64,000 nt of DNA from Spelaeicoccus albus (GCF_013409065.1 NZ_JACBZP010000001.1:2418001-2482000); one strand, 5' to 3'. Shown: positions 1-9,231, numbered from the stretch's first letter. The notes: generated from the letters alone by a model not told the origin. Program-made: numbers and translations.

Positions 1-489
1 ACCGATGCGGGGCTCACCCGCGTCGGGCAGACCGATGCAGGAGAACTGTGGCGAGTCGATTCGGTCGGCGCGCAGAAATCCCGGGCACCGGATCGCCCGG
101 CGCGCGTCCACATCGTCGACCCCGACGGAACCGAGCAGGCCGTCGTGCCGTCGAAAGCCATTGCCGTGTCGGCATCGGTGCCGGCCGGGAAGGACGGACG
201 TCGCGTCGTGCTGAGCGAACGCTACGACGAGAATTGGACGGCGACGCTGGACGGAAAGCAGCTCGCCGCCCACAAGGACGGGTGGCGCCAATCGTTCGAC
301 TTACCCAGCCGCGGCGGCGATCTGAAGATCCGGCACGCAATTCCGCTGCAATGGCTGTGGCGCGTCGGCCAAGGCATAGTGCTGATACTTGCCGTGCTCG
401 TGGCCATCCCGCTGCCCGGCCGGCGCCGTGAACGCGTGTCCCCGCGCGGCCGCCGAACCGCATCCGCCCAGGAAGGCCGACAGTCATGA
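1..489 (+). CDS. C-terminal part of a large membrane protein, probable envelope glycosyltransferase (5' end outside window)
   Basis: The frame is open from the first base and gives 162 codons of C-terminus. A soluble stretch carries an ENWTATLDGK-type segment, as seen in extracytoplasmic domains of large polytopic glycosyltransferase-like proteins. One membrane segment follows at about fragment residues 122-140, then a short Arg-rich cytoplasmic tail. The stop overlaps the next start as ATGA, so the gene is translationally coupled to the DUF5719 gene. In actinobacteria DUF5719 often follows a GT2-type membrane glycosyltransferase, which is the basis of the name. The catalytic domain is not in the window, so the enzyme class is inferred from context. 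Confidence 0.55.
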   Translation, partial: TDAGLTRVGQTDAGELWRVDSVGAQKSRAPDRPARVHIVDPDGTEQAVVPSKAIAVSASVPAGKDGRRVVLSERYDENWTATLDGKQLAAHKDGWRQSFDLPSRGGDLKIRHAIPLQWLWRVGQGIVLILAVLVAIPLPGRRRERVSPRGRRTASAQEGRQS

Positions 490-2099
490 CACGATCCCGG
501 ACGCCGAAGCGCTCCGAGGCCGCGCGCTCCCGGCGGATCGCCGCCCGTGCCATTGCGATCCCGGCCGCCGTTGTCGTCGTTGCCGGCATGACGGTCGCCG
601 GCACGATCGCGCTGCCGGACAGCCGGGCGGGAAGTTCCGCGCCGGCGCAGCCGGTCCGAGTGCCGGCGGCCGACTACGACACGGCATGCCCGGGACCCGT
701 CGGCCAGGCCAAGAGCGCCGACTCGAGCCTGGTGTTCTCGAACGACGCATCCGGAGTCAAGCAATGGTTCGACGCGGTGTCGGCGCCGTCCGACGTGCTG
801 GCGGACAAACGCCCCGGACCGTCGTCCGCGTTCGACGTCACGGCTCTGGGCAGCGACAAGGCCGGCGACACCATGCTGAGCGGCGACGCCGGCAGCGAAA
901 GCAGCAGCGGCACCGTCAAAACGGGCGAGCCGCTCGATTCGGCGTTCGGACTGACCGGCACGGTGTCGGGCGACAAACCGGCCCAAGTGCAAGCCGCCCA
1001 GGTGTCGCTGGCGTCCAAAGGCGATCTGCGCGGACTGTCCGCGGCCACGTGCGGCACGCTCGGCTCCGATTTTTGGATAGTGGGCGGGTCGACCGAAGTG
1101 GGACGGTCGGCCAGGCTCGTGCTGACCAACCCGACCCGGACGTCGGCCACCGTCAACGTGTCGGTGTACGGCGCCAAGGGCCGCGTGAAGACCTCGGGCG
1201 GCGGATCCTTGCTCGTCGATGCCGGCTCCCAGCGGTCGGTGCTGATCGAGGGCTTGGCGCCGGACGACGGGCAAGTCGCCGTGCACGTCACCGGCACCGG
1301 CGGGCTGTTCTCGGCGGCGATCGAACACAATATTCTGCGCGGACTGCATCCGGGCGGCGTCGACTACCTGGTGCCGGGCGCGACTCCGTCGCGGACGCAA
1401 TACGTGCCGGGCATCTCGATCGCCACCAAGGCACCCGACACAAAGCAATTCTCGGACGGCCGTCCGGTGCTGCGATTGGCAAACACCGGCACCGACGCGG
1501 CCCACGCGTCAATTCGTCTGTTCGGCCCGGAGGGCGTCGCCAGCTTCTCGGCCAGCAAGGCCGTGGTGAAGCCGGGCGCCGTGCGCGATATCCCGCTCGA
1601 TCAGCTGCCAAAGGGCACGTATTCGGCCGTGGTCACCTCCGACGCGCCGGTGAGCGCCGCGGCTCGGTCGATCCGCCAAGGCGGACCGAAGGACGCCGAC
1701 TTTTCGTGGTCGCCGTCGGTGTCGCCGCTCCAGGACGAGCAAATGGCGACGATTCCCAGCGGAGTCGACGCCTCGGTGGTGCTGACCGCCGTGGACGGCA
1801 ATGCGCAAGTCACGTTGCGTCCCATTTCGACGGACGGCAAGCTGGGCAAGTCCACGACGATCCAACTGGGCGCGGGCATCACCAAGACCATCGATCCGGA
1901 CTCGCTCGGCGACGATACCGCCGCGGTTCTCATGAAGCCGGTGGACGATTCCTCGAATGACTCGGGCGCGAGCCCGGCGAAAGTCATCGGCGGCACGGTG
2001 TTGACGGCGTCCGTGTCCGGCGGCAAGGGAATCAGCTTCTTGAAAATCCCCGCGGCGCCTCCCGGCGGGTCCAGCATGACGGTGCGCGTTCCGCGCTAG
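486..2099 (+). CDS. DUF5719 family secreted or membrane-anchored protein
   Basis: The product has 537 residues. A basic N-terminus (about residues 1-20) is followed by one hydrophobic segment at about 21-43, so the protein is an anchored or exported extracytoplasmic protein. The remainder is Ser/Thr/Gly/Val-rich and reads like repeated beta-sandwich units. No catalytic motif is visible. The ATG overlaps the upstream stop by four bases, which ties it to the envelope glycosyltransferase-like gene. A role in cell-envelope polysaccharide assembly is inferred only from that coupling. It ends convergently, four bases inside the end of the minus-strand zincin-like gene. Confidence 0.75.
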   Translation: MTRSRTPKRSEAARSRRIAARAIAIPAAVVVVAGMTVAGTIALPDSRAGSSAPAQPVRVPAADYDTACPGPVGQAKSADSSLVFSNDASGVKQWFDAVSAPSDVLADKRPGPSSAFDVTALGSDKAGDTMLSGDAGSESSSGTVKTGEPLDSAFGLTGTVSGDKPAQVQAAQVSLASKGDLRGLSAATCGTLGSDFWIVGGSTEVGRSARLVLTNPTRTSATVNVSVYGAKGRVKTSGGGSLLVDAGSQRSVLIEGLAPDDGQVAVHVTGTGGLFSAAIEHNILRGLHPGGVDYLVPGATPSRTQYVPGISIATKAPDTKQFSDGRPVLRLANTGTDAAHASIRLFGPEGVASFSASKAVVKPGAVRDIPLDQLPKGTYSAVVTSDAPVSAAARSIRQGGPKDADFSWSPSVSPLQDEQMATIPSGVDASVVLTAVDGNAQVTLRPISTDGKLGKSTTIQLGAGITKTIDPDSLGDDTAAVLMKPVDDSSNDSGASPAKVIGGTVLTASVSGGKGISFLKIPAAPPGGSSMTVRVPR

Positions 2100-2509
2100 T
2101 CGTCGCCGGAATACCCCGGGTCGACGCGTTCGGGCGGTAACCCGAGCAGTGCCGCTACTTGTTCGGCGACGACGTCATCCACCAGGGCGGCCAAATCGTC
2201 CTCGTCATAGGCGCGTGTTTCCACCGGCCGCCGGTAGACGACGATATGCGGGGGCACGCGTCCGTCGGTCTGATACAGCCGGCCCAACGGGATCTGCCCG
2301 AACTCCCACGGCGCGGGATCCTCCGGCGGCACGTCCATGGTGGCGAACTCGACGGCGGCCAACTCGGCCGTCCACTGCCGGCGCAGCCGGTCGGCCGCCG
2401 CGGCCACCAGCGTGTCGAAGCGTTGCGAGCGCGTCAACGCGGCCGGATGGGGCGGCCGGATGAGCCGGCCGCGGATTCCGCGTCCGCGCCGGTCGCGGCG
2501 AGAGATCAT
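2096..2509 (-). CDS. Zincin-like metallopeptidase family protein with degenerate active site (Rv3259-like)
   Basis: The product has 137 residues. The order Arg-rich N-terminus, FATMDVPPEDP, GRLYQTDGRVPPHIVVYRRP and VVAEQVAALLG is characteristic of the small zincin-like family found next to DUF3499 in actinobacteria. Where catalytic members have HExxH, this protein has AEQVA, so no zinc-binding His pair is visible and protease activity is unlikely. The stop (TAG on the minus strand) overlaps the stop of the DUF5719 gene. The start is the ATG at 2507-2509 with only a weak ribosome site. Function is unknown. Confidence 0.75.
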   Translation of the reverse strand: MISRRDRRGRGIRGRLIRPPHPAALTRSQRFDTLVAAAADRLRRQWTAELAAVEFATMDVPPEDPAPWEFGQIPLGRLYQTDGRVPPHIVVYRRPVETRAYDEDDLAALVDDVVAEQVAALLGLPPERVDPGYSGDD

Positions 2510-2578
2510 AGGAAAACTCTAACCCGGGCGTGCGTGCCGGTGTGTGTGCGGCGGCGGCGCCGGGTAGTGTCGTATTCC

Positions 2579-2941
2579 GTGGTTACCGTCAGACAATGCT
2601 CCCGCACCGCGTGTTCGTCACGCGCGGCAATGACCTTGACGTATGTCTACGCGGATTCCACTGTCGTGCTGGGCCCGTTGTCCACCTACGTCGAGCCGCA
2701 CAGCTACGACTTGTGCGCCGATCACGCGAGCCGGTTCACGGCCCCGCGCGGCTGGGACGTGCTGCGTCTTGACCCGGGCAGCGAACCGGCGGCGCGCAGC
2801 CACGACGACCTGCTGGCCATCGCCGACGCAGTCCGCGTGGCCGGCCGTCCTCCTGCCGAACAGCCGGCCCCCGGGCCGGCTAAGGACGAGCCCGGACGGC
2901 GCGGCCACTTGCGCGTGTTGCGCGGGCCCGGCGGAGCGTAG
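2579..2941 (+). CDS. DUF3499 family protein
   Basis: The product has 120 residues if the GTG at 2579 is used; a GTG at 2567 is also possible. The N-terminus has the family pattern of two cysteines in a CSRxxC block, then TLTYVYADSTxVLGPL, EPHSYDLCxxHAxR and TAPRGWDVLRL. The Cys and His residues suggest a zinc-ribbon-like metal site, but this is not proven for the family. The C-terminal third is Pro/Ala-rich and variable. It lies five bases before the cation transporter gene and is probably co-transcribed with it. Function is unknown; the family is an actinobacterial marker. Confidence 0.8.
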   Translation: MVTVRQCSRTACSSRAAMTLTYVYADSTVVLGPLSTYVEPHSYDLCADHASRFTAPRGWDVLRLDPGSEPAARSHDDLLAIADAVRVAGRPPAEQPAPGPAKDEPGRRGHLRVLRGPGGA

Positions 2942-2946
2942 CGGCC

Positions 2947-3918
2947 GTGTCGGGCACCGACGCCGACGGAGAATCCGCAGCGAGTTCCCCGGAGGGCGGA
3001 GAAAGCACCAAGGCGATAATCGCCGCATTGAGCGCCAACGTCGGCATCGCCATCACCAAGTTCGTTTCGTTCCTGCTCACGTCGTCATCGTCGATGCTGG
3101 CCGAATCGATCCATTCGGTTGCCGATTCGGGCAACCAAATACTGCTGTTGGTTGGCGGCCGCAAGGCAAAACGCGGCGCGACGCCCGAGCATCCGTTCGG
3201 GTTCGGGCGCGAACGCTACGTGTACGGCTTCATCGTGTCGATCGTGTTGTTCACCGTCGGCGGCCTGTTCGCGCTCTACGAAGCGTGGGAGAAATGGCAT
3301 GATCCGCACGGCATCACGGGATTCTGGTGGTGGCTGCCGATAGTGGTGCTGGTGGTCAGCATCGGCTTCGAGGGGTCGTCGTTCCTGGTCGCCATGCGCG
3401 AATCGAAAAAGGCGCGAGGCGACGGGGGAGTATTCCGGTTCGTCCGCACGGCCAAAGCGCCCGAACTGCCGGTGGTGCTCCTCGAGGACTCCGCAGCGGT
3501 CATGGGGCTCGTCTTTGCCTTGGCCGGAATCGTGCTGACGTTGCTGACCGGCGACGGCCGGTGGGACGCGGCGGGTACGGGCTTGATCGGTCTCTTGCTC
3601 GTCACGGTGGCCGCCGTGCTCGGTATCGAGATGAAATCGCTGCTCATCGGCGAAGCCGCCTCGGGCCGGCACCGCCGGTTGATCGAAGCGGCGATCCCGG
3701 GGGAGGGCGTCGACGGCATCGTGCACATGCGCACCATGCATCTGGGGCCGGAAGAACTGCTCGTGGCGGCCAAGATCGCCATTCCCCGGTCCGAGACCGG
3801 CCAGGAGATTGCCGCAGCCATCGATGCGGCCGAAGCGCGCATTCGGGAGGCGGTGCCCATTGCCCGCGTCATCTATCTCGAACCCGACATCCGACGGGAT
3901 ACCCTGAAGGAATCATGA
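2947..3918 (+). CDS. Cation diffusion facilitator family transporter
   Basis: The product has 323 residues and starts at GTG. Five to six membrane segments lie between about residues 25 and 225. The metal site of the CDF family is visible in the second segment as H56-x3-D60 in [12 protein letters not shown] matching acidic pair occurs in the fifth segment ([10 protein letters not shown]). The C-terminal cytoplasmic part (about 230-315) is the usual ferredoxin-like regulatory domain. The [15 protein letters not shown] signature resembles the SLC30A9-like branch. Predicted role is efflux of Zn2+ or another divalent cation in exchange for protons. The stop overlaps the ahcY start (ATGA), an unusual coupling of metal efflux with the methyl cycle. 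The metal cannot be fixed from sequence. Confidence 0.85.
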   Translation: MSGTDADGESAASSPEGGESTKAIIAALSANVGIAITKFVSFLLTSSSSMLAESIHSVADSGNQILLLVGGRKAKRGATPEHPFGFGRERYVYGFIVSIVLFTVGGLFALYEAWEKWHDPHGITGFWWWLPIVVLVVSIGFEGSSFLVAMRESKKARGDGGVFRFVRTAKAPELPVVLLEDSAAVMGLVFALAGIVLTLLTGDGRWDAAGTGLIGLLLVTVAAVLGIEMKSLLIGEAASGRHRRLIEAAIPGEGVDGIVHMRTMHLGPEELLVAAKIAIPRSETGQEIAAAIDAAEARIREAVPIARVIYLEPDIRRDTLKES

Positions 3919-5363
3919 CTGACACGCTGACTCAGGGCGACTTTCGCGTCGCCGACCTGTCCCTGGCCGCCGCCGGGCGCCACCAGATCCGACTTGCCGA
4001 ACGCGAGATGCCCGGCCTGATGGCCCTCCGCAGCGAATACGCCGGCCGGCGACCGTTGGCCGGCGCCAAGATCGCCGGCTCGCTGCACATGACCGTGCAA
4101 ACGGCCGTCCTGATCGAAACGCTCACGGCTCTGGGAGCGCAAGTGCGCTGGGCGTCGTGCAATATCTTCTCCACCCAAGACGAAGCCGCCGCGGCGGTCG
4201 CGGTCGGATCCGGCACGCCCGAGGAACCTGCCGGCGTCCCGGTCTTTGCATGGAAGGGCGAAAGCCTGGAGGAGTACTGGTGGGCGGCCGACCAGATCTT
4301 CCGGTGGCCCGGCGGCGGGCCCAACCTGATTTTGGACGACGGCGGCGACGCCACGCTCTTGGTGCACGAGGGGGTGGCGCTGGAAAAGGCCGGCGGTGAG
4401 CTGCCCGAGCGAGGCGACGACGAGGGTCGGATCCTGCGCGCCACCTTGCGTGCGTCCCACCGGGAGAACCCGCGTCGGTTCACCGAGCTCGCCGCGGGCC
4501 TGCTGGGGGTCAGCGAAGAGACGACGACGGGCGTGAACCGGCTCTACCGGCTGGCCCGCACCGGCGATCTGCTGTTCCCGGCCATCAACGTCAACGACTC
4601 GGTCACGAAATCGAAGTTCGACAACCGGTACGGCATCCGCCATTCGCTCACCGACGGGTTGAATCGTGCTACCGACGTCTTGATCGGCGGCAAGGTCGCG
4701 TTCGTGGCCGGATACGGCGATGTGGGCAAGGGTGCGGCCGAGGCGCTGCGCGGGCAGGGGGCCCGCGTCATCGTGAGCGAAGTCGACCCCATTTGCGCGC
4801 TTCAGGCCGCCATGGACGGCTTCCAAGTGACAACGTTGGACGACGTGGTGGGCCAGTGTGATTTCTTCATCACCACCACCGGCAATACGCACGTGATCAC
4901 GGCCGATCACCTGCAGCGCATGAAGCCCGGCGCGGTAGTGGGCAATATCGGCCATTTCGACGACGAGATCGACCTGCACGGGCTCTCGCAGGTTCCGGGC
5001 GTCAACCGTGTGGAAATCAAACCGCAAGTACACGAATGGACGATCCCGACCCCGGGCGGCACGACGTCGATCATCGTTCTGTCCGAAGGCAGGCTGCTCA
5101 ACCTCGGTAATGCGACCGGCCACCCGTCGTTCGTCATGTCGAATTCGTTTGCCAACCAGGTGCTGGCCCAAATCGAATTGTTCACCCGCCGCGCCGAGTA
5201 CGACAGGGACGTGTACCGATTGTCCAAGGAGCTCGATGAAAAAGTCGCGCGCTCCCACCTCGACGCGCTCGGCGTCCGGCTCACCACTCTCACCGGCGAA
5301 CAGGCCGACTACATCGGCGTGAGCATCGACGGCCCGTACAAGTCCGACCACTACAGGTACTAA
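3915..5363 (+). CDS. ahcY: Adenosylhomocysteinase (S-adenosyl-L-homocysteine hydrolase)
   Basis: The product has 482 residues. It splits S-adenosylhomocysteine into adenosine and homocysteine and so relieves product inhibition of SAM-dependent methyltransferases. Visible family features are [22 protein letters not shown], the catalytic Lys/Asp/Asn stretch [14 protein letters not shown], the NAD-binding loop GYGDVGKG at about 265-275, HVITADH and the C-terminal KSDHYRY that closes the active site of the neighbouring subunit. The insertion around residues 155-195 is usual for bacterial and mycobacterial enzymes. The ATG overlaps the stop of the cation transporter, leaving no room for a SAH riboswitch. 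Confidence 0.97.
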   Translation: MTDTLTQGDFRVADLSLAAAGRHQIRLAEREMPGLMALRSEYAGRRPLAGAKIAGSLHMTVQTAVLIETLTALGAQVRWASCNIFSTQDEAAAAVAVGSGTPEEPAGVPVFAWKGESLEEYWWAADQIFRWPGGGPNLILDDGGDATLLVHEGVALEKAGGELPERGDDEGRILRATLRASHRENPRRFTELAAGLLGVSEETTTGVNRLYRLARTGDLLFPAINVNDSVTKSKFDNRYGIRHSLTDGLNRATDVLIGGKVAFVAGYGDVGKGAAEALRGQGARVIVSEVDPICALQAAMDGFQVTTLDDVVGQCDFFITTTGNTHVITADHLQRMKPGAVVGNIGHFDDEIDLHGLSQVPGVNRVEIKPQVHEWTIPTPGGTTSIIVLSEGRLLNLGNATGHPSFVMSNSFANQVLAQIELFTRRAEYDRDVYRLSKELDEKVARSHLDALGVRLTTLTGEQADYIGVSIDGPYKSDHYRY

Positions 5364-5375
5364 GCACACGTATTG

Positions 5376-5392
5376 GGCCGGCAGCACCGGCC
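5376..5392. terminator. Short GC hairpin between ahcY and the acyl-CoA dehydrogenase gene
   Basis: Arms GGCCGG and CCGGCC with a five-base loop lie 12 bases after the ahcY stop and 18 bases before the next start. There is no T-run. It could be a weak or Rho-assisted terminator, or an mRNA stability element. Confidence 0.3.
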
Positions 5393-5409
5393 GGAAGGGG
5401 CTAGACGCG

Positions 5410-6564
5410 ATGGACACCGCCGACATGCCGGGCGATGCGCTGCTGGACAGGATTGCCGGCCGCGCCGCCGCCACCGATGCCGAGAACGGGTTCTTCGACG
5501 AGGACCTTGCCGAGTTGACGGCCGCCGGCTATTTGCGGGCGCACGTGCCGACCGAATTCGGGGGCGGCGGAGCCACCCTGACCGAACTCGCCCGGGCCCA
5601 GCGCAAACTCGGCGCTGCGGCCCCGGCAACGGCACTTGCCGTGAACATGCACCACGTGTGGGTGGCTACCGCCGCCACCATGGCTCGGCGCGGCGACGAC
5701 GCGTTGACCGGCGTACTGACCGAGGCCGGCGCCGGCGAGATCTTCGGATTCGGCATCAGCGAGCCCGGGAACGACCTCGTGCTTTTCGACTCCCTGACCA
5801 CTGCGGTACCGTCGGGCGACGGTTTTGAATTCACCGGCGTGAAGATCTTTACGTCGATGGCTCCGGCCTGGACGAGGCTCGGCATCTTCGGCAAGGACGA
5901 AACGGCCGGCGAGCCCACATTGGTGTTCGGATTCGCCTCCCGCGACACTCCGGGCATCAGCATCGCCGACGATTGGGACATGCTCGGTATGCGCGCCACG
6001 CAAAGCCGTACGACGAAGCTGGACGGCGTCCGAGTGCCGGGCGAGCACATAGTACGCAGGCTGCCGGTGGGCCCCAACGCCGACGCTCTCACTTTCGGAA
6101 TTTTCTCGTCGTTCCTCCTGCTCGTGCCCAGCGTGTATGCCGGCATCGCCGACAGGGCGCTGGAGATCGCAGTGGACGCCGTCGGCCGCCGTCGGTCGCT
6201 GCGCACCGGCCTGGCATTGTCGCAGGATCCGGATATCCGCTGGAAGATCGCCGAAGCGACGATGCGGGTCGACTCGCTCACGCTCCAACTGGACTCGCTG
6301 ACTCGGGACGTGGACGGCGGCCCCGGGGCCACCGAGCATGGAGCCGATTGGTTCCGGCAGTTGGCCGGGCTGAAAACCCGCGTCATCCGCACTGCCCGGG
6401 AAGTCGTCGATTTGGCGTTCGAGGTCTCGGGCGGGGGCGCCTACGCGACTGGCAGCGAACTGGCACGGCTCTACCGCGACGTGCTGGCCGGCATCTTTCA
6501 CCCGTCCGACGACGAATCGGCTCACAGCACCGTTGCCTCGGCAGTGTTGGGGCCGATCGACTAA
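5410..6564 (+). CDS. Acyl-CoA dehydrogenase family protein
   Basis: The product has 384 residues with three-part acyl-CoA dehydrogenase architecture: a helical N-terminal domain (about 1-110), a beta domain with FGFGISEPGND (about 115-225) and a C-terminal helical domain (about 230-380). The signature MLGMRATQSRTTKLDGVRVP is clear. The C-terminal GGGAYATGSELARLYRDVLAGIFHPSDDESAHS resembles the DszC/flavin monooxygenase-like subgroup more than beta-oxidation enzymes, and no obvious catalytic Glu at the usual place is seen. The reaction is therefore uncertain: alpha,beta-dehydrogenation of a CoA ester or a flavin-dependent oxidation. The last 182 bases are covered antisense by the readthrough of the hydrolase gene on the other strand. 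Confidence 0.8.
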   Translation: MDTADMPGDALLDRIAGRAAATDAENGFFDEDLAELTAAGYLRAHVPTEFGGGGATLTELARAQRKLGAAAPATALAVNMHHVWVATAATMARRGDDALTGVLTEAGAGEIFGFGISEPGNDLVLFDSLTTAVPSGDGFEFTGVKIFTSMAPAWTRLGIFGKDETAGEPTLVFGFASRDTPGISIADDWDMLGMRATQSRTTKLDGVRVPGEHIVRRLPVGPNADALTFGIFSSFLLLVPSVYAGIADRALEIAVDAVGRRRSLRTGLALSQDPDIRWKIAEATMRVDSLTLQLDSLTRDVDGGPGATEHGADWFRQLAGLKTRVIRTAREVVDLAFEVSGGGAYATGSELARLYRDVLAGIFHPSDDESAHSTVASAVLGPID

Positions 6565-7216
6565 ATCGTCCGTCGGGCGTGCCGCGTCGGGAGCGGACCG
6601 GCTTCAACCGCAGGTCAAGCGCCAACTGCCTGTCGTTTCCTTCGTCATCCCACTGCAGCAGAACGTGCAGCGGAATTGTGACCCGCCGGGCCTCGTCGAA
6701 CGTGGCCCGGGGCACGAAGCTCCCGGCGAAGAGACCCGCCGCGACAATGCGCGGCTCGACAAGTGCCAGCCGGATGCCGATTGCGATCACGCCCCCTGAA
6801 TATCCGACGGGACCGCCGATCTCGGGCAGTGAAAGAAGTGCTTCCAGTGCGGCCTGCCATTCCGGCACGGCCGTGTCGACGAGCGGGCCAATGAGCCGGT
6901 CGATGATTTCGTCGACCGGCTCGCCCGCCGCCAGAGCCCGCCGCAGGTCGGCCCGGGCCCGCTCGGCGCCCTCGGAACGGGGCCGATCTCCGCTCCCGGG
7001 AAGCTCGATGGTGGCAGCGGCGAAGCCGTCCGCTGCAGCGCGTCGGGCTCGGCCGGCCAGCCGGGGGTACATGGTGCGTAATCCGCCGGAGTGGCCGAGC
7101 AAGATCAACGGCACCGATGAGGAGGCGGGCGTCCACAGGATGCCGGGGAGCTCGCCGTGGACGAATTCGCGTTCGAGGACGCCGTGATCCAGGTGACGTT
7201 CGGCAGTGAAGCGCAT
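6383..7216 (-). CDS. Alpha/beta hydrolase (dienelactone-hydrolase-like) with aberrant C-terminus; probably decayed
   Basis: The frame encodes 277 residues. The first about 215 are a recognisable hydrolase: LLGHSGG oxyanion loop, ATIELPGSGDRP, nucleophile elbow GYSGG and LLQWDDEG with the acid residue. After LALDL the sequence turns into Arg/Pro-rich coding with no histidine at all. It runs antisense through the end of the acyl-CoA dehydrogenase gene. Family members normally continue with about 45 residues carrying the catalytic His, and that part is missing. A frameshift near base 6600 would bring in a frame that stops at 6561, in a natural convergent overlap, but it is also too short. The start is supported by AAAGG seven bases upstream. 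The gene is probably inactive. Confidence 0.6.
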   Translation of the reverse strand: MRFTAERHLDHGVLEREFVHGELPGILWTPASSSVPLILLGHSGGLRTMYPRLAGRARRAAADGFAAATIELPGSGDRPRSEGAERARADLRRALAAGEPVDEIIDRLIGPLVDTAVPEWQAALEALLSLPEIGGPVGYSGGVIAIGIRLALVEPRIVAAGLFAGSFVPRATFDEARRVTIPLHVLLQWDDEGNDRQLALDLRLKPVRSRRGTPDGRFSRSAPTLPRQRCCEPIRRRTGERCRPARRGRAVPVRCQSRRRPRPRPRTPNRRLPGQCG

Positions 7217-7253
7217 GGTGGGGCCTTTCGGAAGTCAGCGGGTACGCCACCGG

Positions 7254-8096
7254 CTAGCGCTGCTCCGGGTCGACGTCGTCGAGTCCGAACGGCAGCTTGT
7301 GCAATGCCTCGTTGTGCCGTGCCAGCTGCGCGCTTTGCCGCTCGAGCCGGTCCAGATCGCGTCGGCGCCGCTCGGCCATGACACCTGCCAGGAATTCTTC
7401 GGCGCCGACACCGGGCGGCGGCAGCGGCGCGACATACGGGCCGGCCTCGGCGGCCAGATCCGCTGCCATTCGGCCGCGGGAGGCGGGCGTCATCGTGGCG
7501 GCATGCGACAGGAACTGGGCGACTCTGCGGGCCAACGGATCGGGAAGACTGCGCATGTCCGCAACGCTTGCCCAGCCGGCCATCCGCGGCGGCAGGCCCG
7601 TCAACCGCGTGCGCACGCGGGTGGCTCGATCGCGTGTGGCGTACGTGCCGGCAAGATAGTCGCCGATGCGTTTGCCCTTGGGACTGAGCAGGCCGACGAG
7701 CGCGGCAAGCGCGCCGGTGAGCGCCAAGACCTCGAATTGCCACAGCAGCGCGCGGATGAGCGCGTGCCGGAACCGCACTGCGCCGCCGTCGTCGCGCACT
7801 ATCCGCAAACCGACGATGTACTTGCCAATCGACTTGCCGCGGGTGAACGTCTCCAGCATTATCGGGAACGCCACGAGGATCAGCACGTAAAAGATGAGCA
7901 TCAACGCCGTCATGAGCGACTTCGACGGCGTGACTGACGCCAACAGGCCGGTCAGAGCCACGATGATCAAGAGGTAATACGCGAGAACCACTACGACGAA
8001 ATCGATCAGGCAACTCAGCGCGCGCATGCCGACGGACGCCGGCTCGATCTCCAGCTCGACGGCCTCGCCAGTCGTCACGGTGCCGGCGCCGATCAT
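7254..8096 (-). CDS. RDD family membrane protein
   Basis: The product has 280 residues. The RDD domain (about residues 15-150) contains the Arg of MRALSCLIDF, membrane segments around 30-55 and 65-85, and the family signature FTRGKSIGKYIVGLRIV. A further hydrophobic segment (LALTGALAALVGLLSPKGKR) precedes GDYLAGTYATRDR. The C-terminal about 120 residues are soluble and contain a region running from EEFLAGVMAERRRRDL to HNEALHKLPFG. It is divergent from the SpoIIM-like gene; this pair and the neighbouring DUF58-MoxR run form a block recalled as Rv3691-Rv3695 in M. tuberculosis. Biochemical role is unknown. Confidence 0.85.
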   Translation of the reverse strand: MIGAGTVTTGEAVELEIEPASVGMRALSCLIDFVVVVLAYYLLIIVALTGLLASVTPSKSLMTALMLIFYVLILVAFPIMLETFTRGKSIGKYIVGLRIVRDDGGAVRFRHALIRALLWQFEVLALTGALAALVGLLSPKGKRIGDYLAGTYATRDRATRVRTRLTGLPPRMAGWASVADMRSLPDPLARRVAQFLSHAATMTPASRGRMAADLAAEAGPYVAPLPPPGVGAEEFLAGVMAERRRRDLDRLERQSAQLARHNEALHKLPFGLDDVDPEQR

Positions 8097-8231
8097 GCCT
8101 GTCGCCGCTCCTCACAGTTGATACGCTGAACTCGGCCGGCGGGCCCGGCCTCTTTCCATTCTGCCCTACCGATCCGGACGGGGCACCGGAGCCGCGATAT
8201 CGCGCCGGAGAGCCGTGAAGGAGGAGATGAC

Positions 8232-9227
8232 GTGGATCTGGACGCCTACGTGATCGCCAAGAACGGCTCGTGGCGTCGCCTCGAGGAACTGGCCGGACGC
8301 AGGAAACTCTCCGGCCGGGAGGCGGACGAGATGATGGGCCTGTACGAGGCCGCATCGACCGACTTGTCAATCATCCGGTCGATCGCCCCGAACTCGCCGC
8401 AATCGGCACGGTTGTCGGGAATCATCGGCCGTGCCCGCACGCGGTTCACCGGCGTGCAGGGCGGAGCGTTCGCCGGTATCGGCCGCTTCTTCGTCAGCTC
8501 GTTCCCGGTCACGGTGTACCGGCTGCGCTGGACGACGCTGTGGATTGCGGTCGCGTTCGTCGCGCTCGTGTGGGCCGTCGGGGCGTGGGTCGCCTCGGAC
8601 CCGTCCGTGCAAAACGCCCTTGGCTCCCCGGACACGTTGCGGGCCCTGGCTCGCCATGATTTCGTCGACTACTACTCGAACAATCCGGCAGGCGCTTTCG
8701 CCTTGGGCGTGTGGTCGAACAACGCGTGGCTTGCCGCGCAGGTCATCGCCCTGGGGATCACCGGGTTCTTCGTGCCCTATTCGCTGCTGCAGAACGCCGT
8801 CAACGTCGGTATCAACGCCGGAGTCCTGTTTTCGTACGGCTACGGCGGCACCTTCTTCGCCTACATCCTTCCGCATGGGATCCCCGAAATGACCTGCGTG
8901 TTCATCGCCAGCGCGGCGGGGCTCAAAATCTTCTGGGCGTGGGTGGCGCCAGGCCCGAGGAGCCGGGCCGCGGCGCTGGCGCAAGAAGGTCGTTCGCTGA
9001 TCACTGCGGCGCTTGGCCTGGCGCTCGTGCTGGCACTGTCCGGGCTTGTCGAGGCGTTCGTGACGCCGAGCGGGTTGCCGGCGGTAGTCAAGATCGGCAT
9101 CGGCGTCGTCTTCTTTTGCGCGCTGTGGACTTATGTACTCGTGTTGGGCCGCCGCGCCGCGGCTGCCGGCGAAACCGGAGACTTGTCGCCGTCCGAGGCC
9201 GGCGAGCAGGAGATCGCCGCCGGTTGA
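8232..9227 (+). CDS. Stage II sporulation protein M family (DUF95) membrane protein
   Basis: The product has 331 residues. The GTG start is preceded by a strong GGAGGAG ribosome site. The soluble N-terminus (1-90) has the conserved ELAGRRKLSGREADEMMGLYEAASTDLS segment. Several membrane helices follow between about 105 and 310, with typical YSNNPAGAFALGVWSNN and HGIPEMTCVFIASAAGLK motifs. The family is named for the Bacillus SpoIIM engulfment protein, but most actinobacterial members lie beside MoxR/DUF58 genes in non-sporulating bacteria. Here it is divergent from RDD and convergent with DUF58. A role in envelope complex assembly is inferred from context. Confidence 0.85.
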   Translation: MDLDAYVIAKNGSWRRLEELAGRRKLSGREADEMMGLYEAASTDLSIIRSIAPNSPQSARLSGIIGRARTRFTGVQGGAFAGIGRFFVSSFPVTVYRLRWTTLWIAVAFVALVWAVGAWVASDPSVQNALGSPDTLRALARHDFVDYYSNNPAGAFALGVWSNNAWLAAQVIALGITGFFVPYSLLQNAVNVGINAGVLFSYGYGGTFFAYILPHGIPEMTCVFIASAAGLKIFWAWVAPGPRSRAAALAQEGRSLITAALGLALVLALSGLVEAFVTPSGLPAVVKIGIGVVFFCALWTYVLVLGRRAAAAGETGDLSPSEAGEQEIAAG

Positions 9228-9231
9228 CGTC

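Noticed and set aside
3880-3915. SAH riboswitch before ahcY
   Set aside because: Actinobacterial ahcY genes can carry one, but here ahcY starts inside the upstream stop, so there is no leader.
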